Part shown: positions 26,132 to 34,967 of the stretch, one piece after another | Numbering within the stretch: the first letter of the stretch is position 1 | Layout of the letters: every line of letters starts with the position of its first letter | Source of the DNA: Ramlibacter montanisoli | GTDB taxonomy: Bacteria > Pseudomonadota > Gammaproteobacteria > Burkholderiales > Burkholderiaceae_C | DNA: 64,000 bases | Direction: 5' to 3' | NCBI RefSeq assembly: GCF_013087525.1 | Contig: NZ_JABFCS010000001.1 | Coordinates: forward strand, 558,001 to 622,000 | The notes under the pieces: model-generated | Seen by the model: only the letters and a program-made list of their open reading frames with translations | The model's database searches: none | Told to the model about the DNA's origin: nothing | Program-made: the position numbers and the translations under genes

Positions 26132-27430
26132 ATGCTTGCGCGCTCCACGCGTGACCCCGTGACCTCCGTCCTCCTCCTCTCCACGCCCGATCCCGGTGCA
26201 CCCGCGCTGGCCACAGACTTCGCCGCGGCCGGTTTCAGCGTCTGCGGCGAGGGCGATTGCGCCCACCTGGTGCGTGAAACCTTGCGCGCGGGCCCCGACG
26301 TGCTCGTTTGCTGGGCGCCGCGCCCCACGACGGACCTGCTGCAAGCGATTGCAACGCTGCAGGCACAGCAGCCGGTGCCCGTGCTGTGCTTCACCCAGGA
26401 CGCCGGCGTCGAAGCCCTGCAGCGTGCACTCGATGCGGGCGTGCACGCCTGGGTGGTGCAGGGCTATGCGCCGCAGCGCCTGCGGCCGCTGGTGCGCCTG
26501 GCGCAGTCGCGCGAGCGGCACGAGCGCCAGCTGCGCGAGAAGGTGGCCGAACTCGGCGAGAAGCTGGACGAGCGCAAGTGGATCGACAAGGCCAAGGGCA
26601 TCCTGATGCAGGCGCGGCACGTCAGCGAGGAGGAAGCCTTCCAGCTGCTGCGCAACGCCTCCATGCACGGCAACCGCCGGGTCGGCCAGGTTTCCAGGGG
26701 CGTGATCGACGCCGCCCGCATCGCCGAAGCCATCAACCGCGCCGGGCAGCAGCGCATGCTGTCGCAGCGGCTGGTCAAGCTGCATGCGCTGGCCTGCAGC
26801 CGCACCGACGCGGCCGCCGCCGCGGTCCTGATGAAGGAATCGGTGCAGCGGGTGGAGGAGAACCTGGCCAGCCTGCAGGCGGAGCTCTCGCCGGCCACCT
26901 ACGGCGACCTGATCGCGGCGGCGCAAACCGGCTGGAAGGCGCTGCGCCAGCTGCTGGAAGCGCCACCCAGGCCGGCCGAGCTGGGCCGCATCGACGAGCG
27001 CGCGGAAGCGGTGGTGGCGCAGGCCGATGCGCTGGTGCTGGCGCTGGAGTCCTCGGGCCTGGCGACCCAGCTGCACGTGATCAACGTGGCCGGGCGCCAG
27101 CGCATGCTGTCGCAGCGCATGGCCAAGCTGGCGCTGGTGCAGGCGCTGGCCGCGGACAAGGCGGCGCTGGAGCCGCTGCTGGAGGAAACGGCGGCGCAGT
27201 TCGAGCGGGGACTGGGCGAGCTGCTGGCTGCGCCGCTGTCCACGCCGGAGATCCGGCTGGTGCTGGGCCGCGGCGGGGACGCCTGGAAGAGCCTGCGCGC
27301 GGCGGTGCCCACGGCGGGGCAGGCTGCCGGGCGCATGAGGGTGGCAGCCGCGAGCGAGGAACTGCTGGAGGTGTTCGACCAGCTGACCGGGGCTTACCAG
27401 CGCAGCATCGAGGTGCTGATCGGAGGGTGA
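26132..27430 (+). CDS. ANTAR regulator fused to a double PilJ/P-box sensor domain
   Basis: 432 residues from the ATG at 26132; a GTG at 26159 ('MTSVLLLSTPDPG') is an alternative, and neither has a clear ribosome binding site. Domains: pseudo-receiver (about 10-125), a coiled coil ('RHERQLREKVAELGEKLDE'), ANTAR RNA-binding domain ('DKAKGILMQARHVSEEEAFQ', about 150-200), then a PilJ-type sensor (about 200-430) with two P-box-like motifs, 'INRAGQQRMLSQRLVKL' and 'INVAGRQRMLSQRMAKL'. NarX-type P-boxes bind nitrate, so cytoplasmic nitrate/nitrite sensing with an RNA-binding output is likely. It is divergent from narK. The receiver has no obvious phospho-acceptor Asp, like NasT. Confidence 0.85.
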   Translation: MLARSTRDPVTSVLLLSTPDPGAPALATDFAAAGFSVCGEGDCAHLVRETLRAGPDVLVCWAPRPTTDLLQAIATLQAQQPVPVLCFTQDAGVEALQRALDAGVHAWVVQGYAPQRLRPLVRLAQSRERHERQLREKVAELGEKLDERKWIDKAKGILMQARHVSEEEAFQLLRNASMHGNRRVGQVSRGVIDAARIAEAINRAGQQRMLSQRLVKLHALACSRTDAAAAAVLMKESVQRVEENLASLQAELSPATYGDLIAAAQTGWKALRQLLEAPPRPAELGRIDERAEAVVAQADALVLALESSGLATQLHVINVAGRQRMLSQRMAKLALVQALAADKAALEPLLEETAAQFERGLGELLAAPLSTPEIRLVLGRGGDAWKSLRAAVPTAGQAAGRMRVAAASEELLEVFDQLTGAYQRSIEVLIGG

Positions 27431-27439
27431 GGGCGCAAG

Positions 27440-27894
27440 TCAGCGCTTCTCCATGTCGATGCAGACCACCGCCGGCTGGTGGTTCCAGCGCAGGGTGATC
27501 GCATAGGGGTGCTTGCGCACCCTGGCCTGGATCCCCGAACTCCCGTGCAGCCGCACCGGCACCGAGATGTTCAGCGCCGGCCCGAGGGTCTTGCGGGCGT
27601 TGCCGCCCAGCGTGTTGGCGATCTCGCCCACGGCGTCCAGCAGGTTGCCCTGCGACACGTCGTTCTCCCCTGCAGCAACAGCAGTTCCTTGAGCAGCTGG
27701 CCCGGCATGGAGACGATCACGTGGCCGTTGTAGGAGCCCGAGAAGGTGACGATGCCGTTGTACTCGTGGCCCTGCAGGTCGCCGGTGGCCAGGAAGGCGG
27801 AAGTGATCTGCGGTTCCTGCTTGGTCAGCACGCGGAAGTACTGGCGCACCGATTCGACGAACAGCTTCAGTTCCTCGGAGTTGAGTGATTCCAT
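27440..27894 (-). CDS. CheX-like chemotaxis phosphatase family protein (frameshifted)
   Basis: About 151 residues. It starts 'MESLNSEELKLFVESVRQYF' and has the CheX/CheC-type fold, with the catalytic E-x2-N pattern in 'AVGEIANTLGGNARKTLG'. The frame breaks in the C-run 27667-27670: 'LLLLQG' should continue 'ENDVSQGNLLDAVGEIAN'. CheX enzymes dephosphorylate CheY-P. It lies 2 bases after the CheY-like gene and is coupled to it and to the PilJ-sensor kinase, so it probably resets that pathway. Confidence 0.75.
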
Positions 27895-27896
27895 GC

Positions 27897-28268
27897 TCAC
27901 TTCCCTTCCACCACGTCCAGCAGCGCGATCTTCAGTTCGTCGTCGCTGAAGGGCTTGGACACGAAGCCGCGCGCGCCCAGGCGCAGGGCCTGGATCGCGG
28001 TGGACTTGTCCGACAGGGCGCTCACCACCAGGATGTTGGTGCGCGGCAGGATGCGCAGCATCTCGGTGATGCATTCGATGCCGTCCATCTCGGGCATCGT
28101 CAGGTCCATGGTCACCACGTCCGGCTGGGTGGCGCGGGCCAGGCGCAGCGCTTCCGCGCCGTTGCGCGCCAGGCCGACCAGCGAGATGTTCGCCAGGCCG
28201 CCGCCCTGCACCACCCGCGAGATGCGCGAGCGGATCATGTTGGAGTCGTCGACGATCAGCAGTCTCAT
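27897..28268 (-). CDS. CheY-like single-domain response regulator
   Basis: 123 residues: acidic pair D7-D8 ('LLIVDDSNMIRSRI'), phospho-acceptor D55 in 'PDVVTMDLTMPEMDG', Ser/Thr switch in 'ILVVSALSDK', and K105 in 'FVSKPFSDDEL'. There is no output domain. It is flanked by the CheX-like and CheA-like genes in the same direction with gaps of 2 and 8 bases, so it is probably the phospho-target of that kinase. Confidence 0.9.
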   Translation of the reverse strand: MRLLIVDDSNMIRSRISRVVQGGGLANISLVGLARNGAEALRLARATQPDVVTMDLTMPEMDGIECITEMLRILPRTNILVVSALSDKSTAIQALRLGARGFVSKPFSDDELKIALLDVVEGK

Positions 28269-28276
28269 GGTGCTCC

Positions 28277-30396
28277 TCAGGCCGCGAAGCGGACGCGGAA
28301 TTCGGTGTGTTCGCCCGGCGTGGAGGCCAGCGTGATGCGCCCGCCCAGCTGCTGCACGTTGGCCTGGACCAGGTCCAGCCCGACGCCGCGGCCGGCGTAC
28401 AGGGACACGCCCTGCGCGGTGGAGAAGCCGGGCTTGAAGATGTGCGAGACCACCTGGCGGTCGTCGAAGGCCTCCAGCTGTTCGGCCGTGTACCAGCCCA
28501 GCTCCAGCAGCTTGCGGCGGATGCGCGGCGCCGACAGGCCGGCGCCGTCGTCGCGCACCGTCAGCAGCCAGTCCGCGTCGCTGCGCGCCAGCTGCACGGC
28601 GATGCGCCCCGCTTCCGCCTTGCCGGCGGCGGCGCGCGTCACCGGCGCCTCGATGCCGTGGGCCACCGCATTGCGCACCAGCTGCACGGCGATCTCGCGT
28701 GCCAGGTCGGCCTGGGCCGGTGCGAGGTCCAGCAGCGCGCCCATCGCAACCACCGGCATCACCTTCTTGCCGGCGTCGCGGGCGACTTCCTCGGCCAGGC
28801 CGGCAAGCAGGGTGTTGATGGAGGTGGCGGAAGCCGGCACCGGCTGCGCGCGCTGCTGGCTGACCAGGCTCTTGAGGGAGCCCACCTTGTGCAGCAGGTC
28901 CTCCAGCGGCAGCGGCAGCGCCACCAGGGCCTGGCCCAGGTCGCCGGCGCCGCCTTGCCGGATGCGGTCCAGCGTGTCCTCGAAGGCGTGCGCCTGGCTG
29001 GCCAGCGTCTCCAGGCCGAGCGTGGCGGCGTCGCCCTTGAGCGCGTGCACCCGCCGGCGCGCCTCGTCGATGCGCTTGAGGATGGCGGCCTCGCCCTGCG
29101 CGCCCGAAGTGCTGCGCAGCATGTCGTTGACTTCCAGCAGGCTCGTCTCGGCGCGTTCGACGAACTGGCGCAGCATCGCCTGGTCCGCGTCGACCGCCTT
29201 GAGCAGCATCTCGAATTCCTTCTGCGAGCGCTGGCGTTCCTCGTGCAGCTTGCGCTCCAGTTCGATGCGCGGCGAGATGTCCTGCACCGTCACCAGCAGG
29301 TGCCGGACAGCGCCGCCCTCGACCACCCGGTTGAAGTGGAAGGAGAGGTGGCGGATCACCTGGTCGCCCAGCCGGTTCTTCACCAGCGCCTCCACCTCGG
29401 ACAGCGGGTTGATGCCCTGCACCAGCGCCTCCTTCACGTGCGGCGCGAACAGCAGCTGCACGTAGCCGCGGGCGTCCGACAGCGCCTTGTCCGTCAGCAG
29501 CGGCTCGAGCAGGGCGAAGAAGTCCTGGCCCGGGGCGAGGCTGCGGCCGAACAGCGCGTGCGCCGACTGCGACAGCTGCGAGCCGAGCTTGAAGTCGCGG
29601 GTGATCAGGAACAGGCCTTCGCGCACCGACTGCAGGATTTCGCGGTTCTCCTCGTTGGCCGCCTCGATGGCGGCGTCGGAGGTCTGCAGCCGGCGCAGGA
29701 ACTTCATCAGGATGAAGGCGAAGTTCAGCAGCGCCAGCACGATGCCGCCCGTCTGCACCATGCGCAGCGTGCTGGCCCGCGAGGCGCCGATGGCCTGCGT
29801 CTCGGTCACGAAGTCGTTGGCGACGTTCAGCAGCCGGATGTTGTTGGCCTGGCTGTAGGCCAGCGCGGCCGACAGGTTCTCGGTCGAGAAGCCGTCGCGC
29901 ATCAGCGGCTGCAGCTTCTCGAAGTAGGGCGCCCAGAGCGCATCCACCTGCGCCTCCAGCTGGCGGCCGCGGTCGGAGGTGACGGCGTCCAGGAACACCG
30001 GCTTGCCGTCGCCGCCCGGCACCGTGTCGCCCTTCTTGAAGGCGGCGTGCGACAGGTCGAAGACCTTCGCGCCGGCGCGCAGTTCGGCCAGGGTCTCGTT
30101 GCGGTAGGACTGGCCGGCGGCGCGCGCCGCGTCCAGCTCCAGCAGGGTGCGGGCGATGCGCTGCGAGACGTAGCGCTGGCGGCCGGCCAGGTTGATGGCC
30201 ACCGTGTCCTGGTCGATCTTGAACGAGGTGTAGAAGTTCAGGACCAGCACGCCCAGGTCGAACAGCAGGAAGAAGGCGACCGCGATGATGATCTCGCGGT
30301 ACTTGCCGAAGGTGAAGCCGCTGCTGCCGCGCGCGCGCTGCGGGCGCGCGGGGCGGAGGCGGGGAGGGACGGATGGTCGGTGAGGACTGCGGACAT
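28277..30396 (-). CDS. Membrane PilJ-sensor / CheA-like hybrid histidine kinase (frameshift near the N-terminus)
   Basis: About 706 residues reconstructed. ATG at 30396 with AAGGGAG upstream; the frame breaks in a GCGCGC run near 30328-30338, after which it reads 'GFTFGKYREIIIAVAFFLLF' (TM1). A periplasmic PilJ-type domain begins with a P-box-like motif 'INLAGRQRYVSQRIARTLL'. TM2 is near 220-237. A PAS-like region (about 255-375) and coiled coil follow, then an Hpt-like helix bundle with 'RRRVHALKGDAATLGLETLA' (HxxKG motif), then a CheA-type ATPase: N-box 'QLVRNAVAHGIEAP', 'VRDDGAGLS' and 'YAGRGVGLDLVQANVQQLGG'. It lacks CheW and MCP signalling domains. Nitrate is the likely ligand by context. 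Confidence 0.8.
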
Positions 30397-30414
30397 GCGC
30401 TCCCTTGATGGCGG

Positions 30415-31260
30415 TCAGGCGACCGCTTTTTCCTTGCGGGTGAAGCTGCTGGAGGTGCGGGCGCTGATCGGCTCGACCTTGCGCTGCTTCTCGTACAGGA
30501 AGGACAGGATTTCCTGCCGGCAGTGGTTGTAGGTGTGGTCCTCGGCCAGCGCGATGCGGTTGCGCGGGCGCGGCAGCGGCACGTCCAGCACCTGGCCGAT
30601 GGTGGCGGACGGCCCGTTGGTCATCATCACCACGCGGTCGGACATCAGCACGGCCTCGTCCACGTCGTGCGTGATCATCATCACCGTGTTGCCCAGCTCG
30701 GACTGGATGCGGATCACCTCGTCCTGCAGGTGGGCGCGGGTCAGTGCGTCGAGCGCCCCGAAGGGTTCGTCCAGCAGCAGCACCTTGGGTTCCATGGCCA
30801 GCGCCCGGGCGATGCCCACGCGCTGCTTCATGCCGCCGGAGATCTGCGAGGGCAGGCGGTCCAGGGCATGCGACATGTTGACCATGGCCAGGTTGTGCAG
30901 GATCCAGTCCTTGCGCTCGGCCTTCGAGCGCGAGCCGCCGAAGATCTTGTCCACCGCGATCTCGACGTTCTGGTAGACCGTGAGCCAGGGCAGCAGCGAG
31001 TGGTTCTGGAACACCACCGCGCGGTCCGGCCCGGGCGCGTTCACTTCGCGGTTGTCCACGATCACGCCGCCCGAAGTGGCCTCCAGCAGGCCGGCCACGA
31101 TGTTCAGCACCGTGGACTTGCCGCAGCCGGAGTGGCCGATCAGCGAGATGTACTCGCCGCGCCGCACATCCAGGTTGATGTTCTTCAGCACCGGGTTGCC
31201 GCCGTTCGGGCCGGCGAAGGTCATGTCGACCCGGGAGAGGGAGAGGTAGGCTTTGCTCAT
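30415..31260 (-). CDS. nrtC: Nitrate ABC transporter, ATP-binding protein
   Basis: 281 residues: Walker A 'GHSGCGKST' (about 42), Q-loop 'VFQNHSLLPWLTVYQNVE', signature 'SGGMKQRVGIARALA' and Walker B 'VLLLDEPFGALD'. The C-terminal 'YNHCRQEILSFLYEKQRKVE' is typical of the NrtD/NasD group and there is no fused binding domain. It energises uptake with NrtB and NrtA. It lies 17 bases after nrtB and is followed by the kinase module on the same strand. Confidence 0.92.
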   Translation of the reverse strand: MSKAYLSLSRVDMTFAGPNGGNPVLKNINLDVRRGEYISLIGHSGCGKSTVLNIVAGLLEATSGGVIVDNREVNAPGPDRAVVFQNHSLLPWLTVYQNVEIAVDKIFGGSRSKAERKDWILHNLAMVNMSHALDRLPSQISGGMKQRVGIARALAMEPKVLLLDEPFGALDALTRAHLQDEVIRIQSELGNTVMMITHDVDEAVLMSDRVVMMTNGPSATIGQVLDVPLPRPRNRIALAEDHTYNHCRQEILSFLYEKQRKVEPISARTSSSFTRKEKAVA

Positions 31261-31277
31261 GGTGTGTGCTCCCGGGT

Positions 31278-32140
31278 TCAGCTCGCGGCCGTGCCGCGGG
31301 TGACCTTGCGGCCGACGAAGGCGACGATGCGGTCCAGCGCGTAGCCGACCAGGCCCACGTAGACGAGCGCCAGGATGATGTCGCTGATGCGCGAGGAATT
31401 CCACGCGTCCCAGATGAAGAAGCCGATGCCCACGCCGCCGATCAGCATCTCCGCCGCGATGATCGCCAGCCAGGACAGGCCCACGCCGATGCGCAGCCCC
31501 GAGAAGATGAAGGGCGCGGCCGCCGGCAGCATGATCTTCACGAAGTACTCGGCGCCGTTGAGGCGGATCACCTTGGCGACGTTGCGGTAGTCCTCGGGGA
31601 TGTTGCGGATGCCGATCGAGGTGTTGATGATGATCGGCCAGATCGAGGTGATGAAGATGACGAAGATCGCGGAAGGGTGCCCGTCGCGGAAACCGGCCAG
31701 CGAGATCGGCAGCCACGCGAGCGGCGGCACCGTGCGCAGCACCTGGAACAGCGGATCGAGGCCACGCAGCGCCCAGGTGGACTGGCCCACCAGCACCCCG
31801 AGGCTCACGCCCACCAGCACCGCCAACGAGTAGCCGTAGGCCACGCGCTTGAGGCTGGCCAGCAGCGCCAGGCGATGCCCACGTCGTTGCCGCCGCGGTC
31901 GTAGAAGGGCTGGGTGATCAGCTCCCAGGTGTCCTGCACCACCTTCGTGGGCGCGGGCAGGCTGGCGCCGGGGCGCGAGCCCAGCACCTGCCAGACCAGC
32001 ACCAGGAAGCCGATGATCACCAGCGGGGGCAGCACGTGCGTCAGGAAGACGTGCACCGTGGATTCGACTGCTCGAATGGCGGCACCGCGTTCCGCGCGAG
32101 CCGGCGTGGGTAATGTTTCGATCGTTTGTGTCGTGCTCAT
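31278..32140 (-). CDS. nrtB: Nitrate ABC transporter, permease (one apparent frameshift)
   Basis: About 287 residues. A long N-terminal cytoplasmic stretch ('MSTTQTIETLPTPARAERG') precedes about six membrane helices. The permease EAA-like loop is seen near 'NVAKVIRLNGAEYFVKIMLP', with 'FVIFITSIWPIIINTSIGI' and 'LSWLAIIAAEMLIGGVGIGF' typical of NrtB. The frame breaks near 31865-31872 ('DVGIAW|LLASLKRVAYGYSL'). It forms the membrane channel for nitrate import. Confidence 0.9.
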
Positions 32141-32159
32141 TGCAGTTCTCCTTCCAGTG

Positions 32160-32240
32160 CCACCGCGGAACCGGCTTTGCCGGGCCGCTGGTGGCGCCCC
32201 CTTGAGGGGAGGCGCCGTAGGCGCTTCGGGGGTGGGTCAT
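32160..32240. repeat. Composite palindromic repeat between nrtA and nrtB
   Basis: An ~80-base gap filler with CCACC/GGTGG arms, CCGGC-TTT-GCCGG, and a second palindrome GGCGCC...GGCGCC enclosing CCCC-TTGA-GGGG, then GGCGCTTCGGGGGTGGGTCA. This style recurs between genes in Comamonadaceae genomes (from memory, not searched). It separates nrtA from nrtB and may tune their ratio. Confidence 0.5.
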
Positions 32241-33542
32241 TTATGCGGCCTTGATGTTCTTGATCTCGAGCGAGTCGAGGTACTTCTTCGGGTTGGCCGG
32301 GTCGAACACCTTGCCGTCGAAGAATTTCTCGATGCCGCGCGAGGTGGACGCCGGGATGTCCTTGGCGGCCACGCCCAGTTCCTTGGCGGCGGTGCGCCAG
32401 ATGTCCTCGCGGTTCACCTTGGCGATCAGCGACTTGGTGTCCAGGTTGGGCGGCAGGTAGCCCCAGCGCTGGTTCTCGGTCAGGAACCACAGGTCGTGCG
32501 ACTGGAACGGGTAGGAGGCGTGGTCCTTCCAGTAGCGCATCTGGAACTTGCTGTTGCTCTCGACGCGGCCGGTGCCGTAGTCGAAGTCGCCCTTCATGCG
32601 GTCGACGATGTCTTCCACCGGCGCGTTGATCCAGCGGCGGCGCGCGCAGATCTCGGCGACCTCGGCGCGGTTCTTCGGGTCCTCGCAGTACATCTGCGCT
32701 TCCATCACGGCCTTGAGCAGCGCCTTGGTGGCGTTGGGGTTGGCCTGCACGTAGTCGGCGCGCATCGCGAACGCCTTCTCCGGGTGGTTCATCCACAGCT
32801 CGCTGGTGGTGAGCGCCGTGTAGCCGATCTTCTGGTGGATCAGCTGGTGGTTCCAGGGCTCGCACACGCAGAAGGTGTCCATGGAGCCGACCTTCATGTT
32901 GGCCACCATCTGCGGGGGCGGCACGGTGATGGTGTTGATGTCGCGGTTGGGGTCCACGCCGCCGGCGGCCATCCAGTAGCGCATCCACATGTCGTGGGTG
33001 CCGCCGGGGAAGGTCATGGCCGCGTTGACCGGCTTGCCGGTCTTCACGCGCTTGGCGATCAGGGCGCTCTTGAAGGCCTTGTTGTCCAGGCCGACCTTCA
33101 GGTCCTTGTATTCGTTGGCCACCGAGATGCACTGGCCGCCCAGGTTCAGGCGGGCCAGGATGGCCATGGGCACCTGCACGTTGTTGGCCGTGGTCGCGCC
33201 GGTGGCGATCAGGTAAGGCATGGGCGTGAGGATGTGCGCGCCGTCGATGCCGCCGCTCTTGGAGCCCAGCACCAGGTTGTCGCGCGTGGCGCCCCAGGAG
33301 GACTGCTTGGCGACTTCCACGTCCGTCATGCCGTGCTTCTTGAAGAAGCCCTTCTCGTCCGCGACGAACAGCGGCGCGGCGTCGGTCAGCGCGATGAAGC
33401 CCAGCTTGGCGGCCTTGGTCTCCAGTGCGGTGCCCTGCGCCATGACGATGCCGGGCAACGCGCCGGCGAGGCTGGCGCCGCCCAGGGCGGCTGCGCCCCG
33501 CAGGACGGAACGGCGGGAGACCGTGGTGGGTTTGCTTTGCAT
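32241..33542 (-). CDS. nrtA: Nitrate ABC transporter, substrate-binding protein
   Basis: 433 residues, intact. A Tat-type signal is visible ('VSRRSVLRGAAALGGASLAG'). The NrtA/SsuA-like fold shows 'KLGFIALTDAAPLFVADEKG', 'GAHILTPMPYLIATGATT', 'NLGGQCISVANEYKDL' and 'CVCEPWNHQLIHQKIGYTAL'. The ATG at 33542 has GGAGCTC upstream and fits the Tat signal. It captures nitrate in the periplasm. Expression is probably controlled by the upstream sigma-54 promoter and the leader terminator. Confidence 0.93.
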   Translation of the reverse strand: MQSKPTTVSRRSVLRGAAALGGASLAGALPGIVMAQGTALETKAAKLGFIALTDAAPLFVADEKGFFKKHGMTDVEVAKQSSWGATRDNLVLGSKSGGIDGAHILTPMPYLIATGATTANNVQVPMAILARLNLGGQCISVANEYKDLKVGLDNKAFKSALIAKRVKTGKPVNAAMTFPGGTHDMWMRYWMAAGGVDPNRDINTITVPPPQMVANMKVGSMDTFCVCEPWNHQLIHQKIGYTALTTSELWMNHPEKAFAMRADYVQANPNATKALLKAVMEAQMYCEDPKNRAEVAEICARRRWINAPVEDIVDRMKGDFDYGTGRVESNSKFQMRYWKDHASYPFQSHDLWFLTENQRWGYLPPNLDTKSLIAKVNREDIWRTAAKELGVAAKDIPASTSRGIEKFFDGKVFDPANPKKYLDSLEIKNIKAA

Positions 33543-33560
33543 CGTGAGCTCCTGGTTGCG

Positions 33561-33621
33561 AAGAGAAAAAGAAACGGCGCCCATCTCGCTGCGTGCTTGC
33601 GCACACAGGGGATGGACGCCG
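33561..33621 (-). terminator. Intrinsic terminator in the nrtA leader
   Basis: In the minus-strand leader an 11-bp stem CGGCGTCCATC / GATGGGCGCCG (one T-G pair) encloses an inner hairpin GTGTGC-GCAA-GCACGC and is followed directly by TTTCTTTTTCTCTT (33561-33574). It ends 18 bases before the nrtA ATG. A terminator here means nrtA expression needs antitermination. Confidence 0.8.
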
Positions 33622-33662
33622 TTGTCCGGTTGTCGGTTTGTGTCGCGCGCCGCCGTTAGCGC
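33614..33662 (-). promoter_or_regulatory. Two-hairpin ANTAR (NasR) target in the nrtA leader
   Basis: Hairpin P1 at 33647-33662 is GCGCU-AACGGC-GGCGC and P2 at 33614-33627 is GGAC-AACGGC-GUCC. Both hexaloops are AACGGC, with A at position 1 and G at position 4 as known for ANTAR RNA targets. P2 shares bases 33614-33621 with the 5' arm of the terminator, so P2 and terminator are mutually exclusive. P1 starts about 7 bases after the predicted transcription start. Confidence 0.8.
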
Positions 33663-33679
33663 CCGTTCGGAATCAGTGA

Positions 33680-33696
33680 TGCAGGGACCGTGCCAG
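33680..33696 (-). promoter_or_regulatory. Sigma-54 (-24/-12) promoter of nrtABC
   Basis: The minus strand reads CTGGCACGGTCCCTGCA, matching YTGGCACGRNNNTTGCW at all but one defined position, with correct GG-N10-GC spacing. Predicted start near 33669, giving a ~127-base leader before nrtA. It shares 16 of 17 bases with the narK promoter at 26091-26107. Confidence 0.82.
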
Positions 33697-33710
33697 CCTT
33701 TTCAGGGGTG

Positions 33711-33727
33711 TGCACGGCTTTTGTGCA
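33711..33727. promoter_or_regulatory. NtrC-binding-site-like dyad upstream of nrtA
   Basis: TGCACGGCTTTTGTGCA is exactly TGCAC-N7-GTGCA, the classical NtrC consensus spacing. It lies 14 bases upstream of the -24 element (centre about -50), between nasR and the promoter. This predicts nitrogen-limitation activation by NtrC. Confidence 0.68.
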
Positions 33728-33740
33728 CCGCAACAGTGCG

Positions 33741-34967
33741 TCAGCGTGCCCCGCCGGGCAGCACGTCGGCCAGCGACAGCACCGCTTCGGCCACATCCAC
33801 CAGCCGGCGGTTCTGGTTCATCGCCATCTGGCGCAGCGCCTTGTACGCTTCCTCTTCGCTCATGAGGCGGTGCGCCATCAGCAGGCCCTTGGCGCGTTCG
33901 ACCACCTTGCGTTCGTTGAGCGATGCGCGCACGGCATCGAGCTCGTCGCCCATGGCCTGCAGGCGCCGCGACTGCTCCTGCACCATGCCGAGGATGGAGC
34001 GTTCGAGCTGCGGTCCGTAGGGCGCGCCGCCGTCGGCGCCGGGATAGGGCGTTTCGCTGGCCAGGGCTTCCAGCAGCACGCGCTGGTCGCGCAGCTCGCT
34101 GCGGGCCTGCGCGATGCGTGTCTCGCACAGGTGGCGCAGGTGCAGCGCCAGCAGGTCCTCGACGCCACGCATCGCGTCGATGCGCCGCGTGGACCCCTCG
34201 TACCACTGCGTGCTGAGATCGGCGTCCAGCGCCCCCGGCCGGCCCGCGCAGCCGATGCGGCGCAGGCGCTCGATCTCGGCGATCACCGCCGGCTCGCGGC
34301 TTGCCTGGTCCGCGCGCAGCACCTCGGGATCGGAAAAGTCGGCGAACACCTGGAAGCAGCCCTGCTGCGAGTCGATCAGGTGGCGCCACTGCTGCTGGCC
34401 GGCCAGGTCGATGGCCCCGGCGGCGAACACGCCGGCACCGAAGGCGCGCTCCTGCCCGGCGAACTCCTTGCCCTGCATGAAGTTGAACATCGCGACCAGC
34501 GCGCGCGAGATCTCGGGATCGGTGGCGCTGTCGGCCGCTTCGAACACCACGGCCAGCAGGCCGCCCACCAGCTTGGTATAGGCCGTGGTCGAATCCCGGG
34601 CCGACAGCGCCTGCCGGCCCACCCGTTCGCGCAGCTGCGGCAGGCCGTCCAGCCCGTGCAGCACCACGGCGACCCGGCTGAACAGGCGGGCGCCGTTGCG
34701 CGCCTGGCTGGAATCGGTGTCCAGGCGCTCGAAGCGCTCGCGCACCGCTGCTTCCTCCTGCACGCAGCCGGCGACCTGCTGCAGGCGCTGCTCGCCGAAG
34801 CGCCGGCCCTGGGAGCTGAGGAAGACGTTCGACAGCCCGCGTTCGCGCTGCAGCGCGTGGACGAAGCGCCCGATCGCACCGACCAGTTCGCCGGTGCGGG
34901 CGAGCTCCTCGAGTTCGGCGATCTCGCACTGGCGGGCGGCAAGCAGGAAGCTGGATCCGGATTTCAT
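33741..34967 (-). CDS. nasR: NasR-like nitrate-sensing ANTAR antiterminator
   Basis: 408 residues from ATG 34967 ('[20 protein letters not shown]'). The N-terminal and central part is a NIT (nitrate- and nitrite-sensing) helical domain: '[20 protein letters not shown]', '[20 protein letters not shown]'. The C-terminal ANTAR domain (about 330-400) shows '[20 protein letters not shown]' and '[19 protein letters not shown]'. In Klebsiella, NasR binds nitrate and lets RNA polymerase pass a leader terminator of the nas operon. The nrtA leader directly downstream has exactly such elements. Confidence 0.92.
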   Translation of the reverse strand: MKSGSSFLLAARQCEIAELEELARTGELVGAIGRFVHALQRERGLSNVFLSSQGRRFGEQRLQQVAGCVQEEAAVRERFERLDTDSSQARNGARLFSRVAVVLHGLDGLPQLRERVGRQALSARDSTTAYTKLVGGLLAVVFEAADSATDPEISRALVAMFNFMQGKEFAGQERAFGAGVFAAGAIDLAGQQQWRHLIDSQQGCFQVFADFSDPEVLRADQASREPAVIAEIERLRRIGCAGRPGALDADLSTQWYEGSTRRIDAMRGVEDLLALHLRHLCETRIAQARSELRDQRVLLEALASETPYPGADGGAPYGPQLERSILGMVQEQSRRLQAMGDELDAVRASLNERKVVERAKGLLMAHRLMSEEEAYKALRQMAMNQNRRLVDVAEAVLSLADVLPGGAR

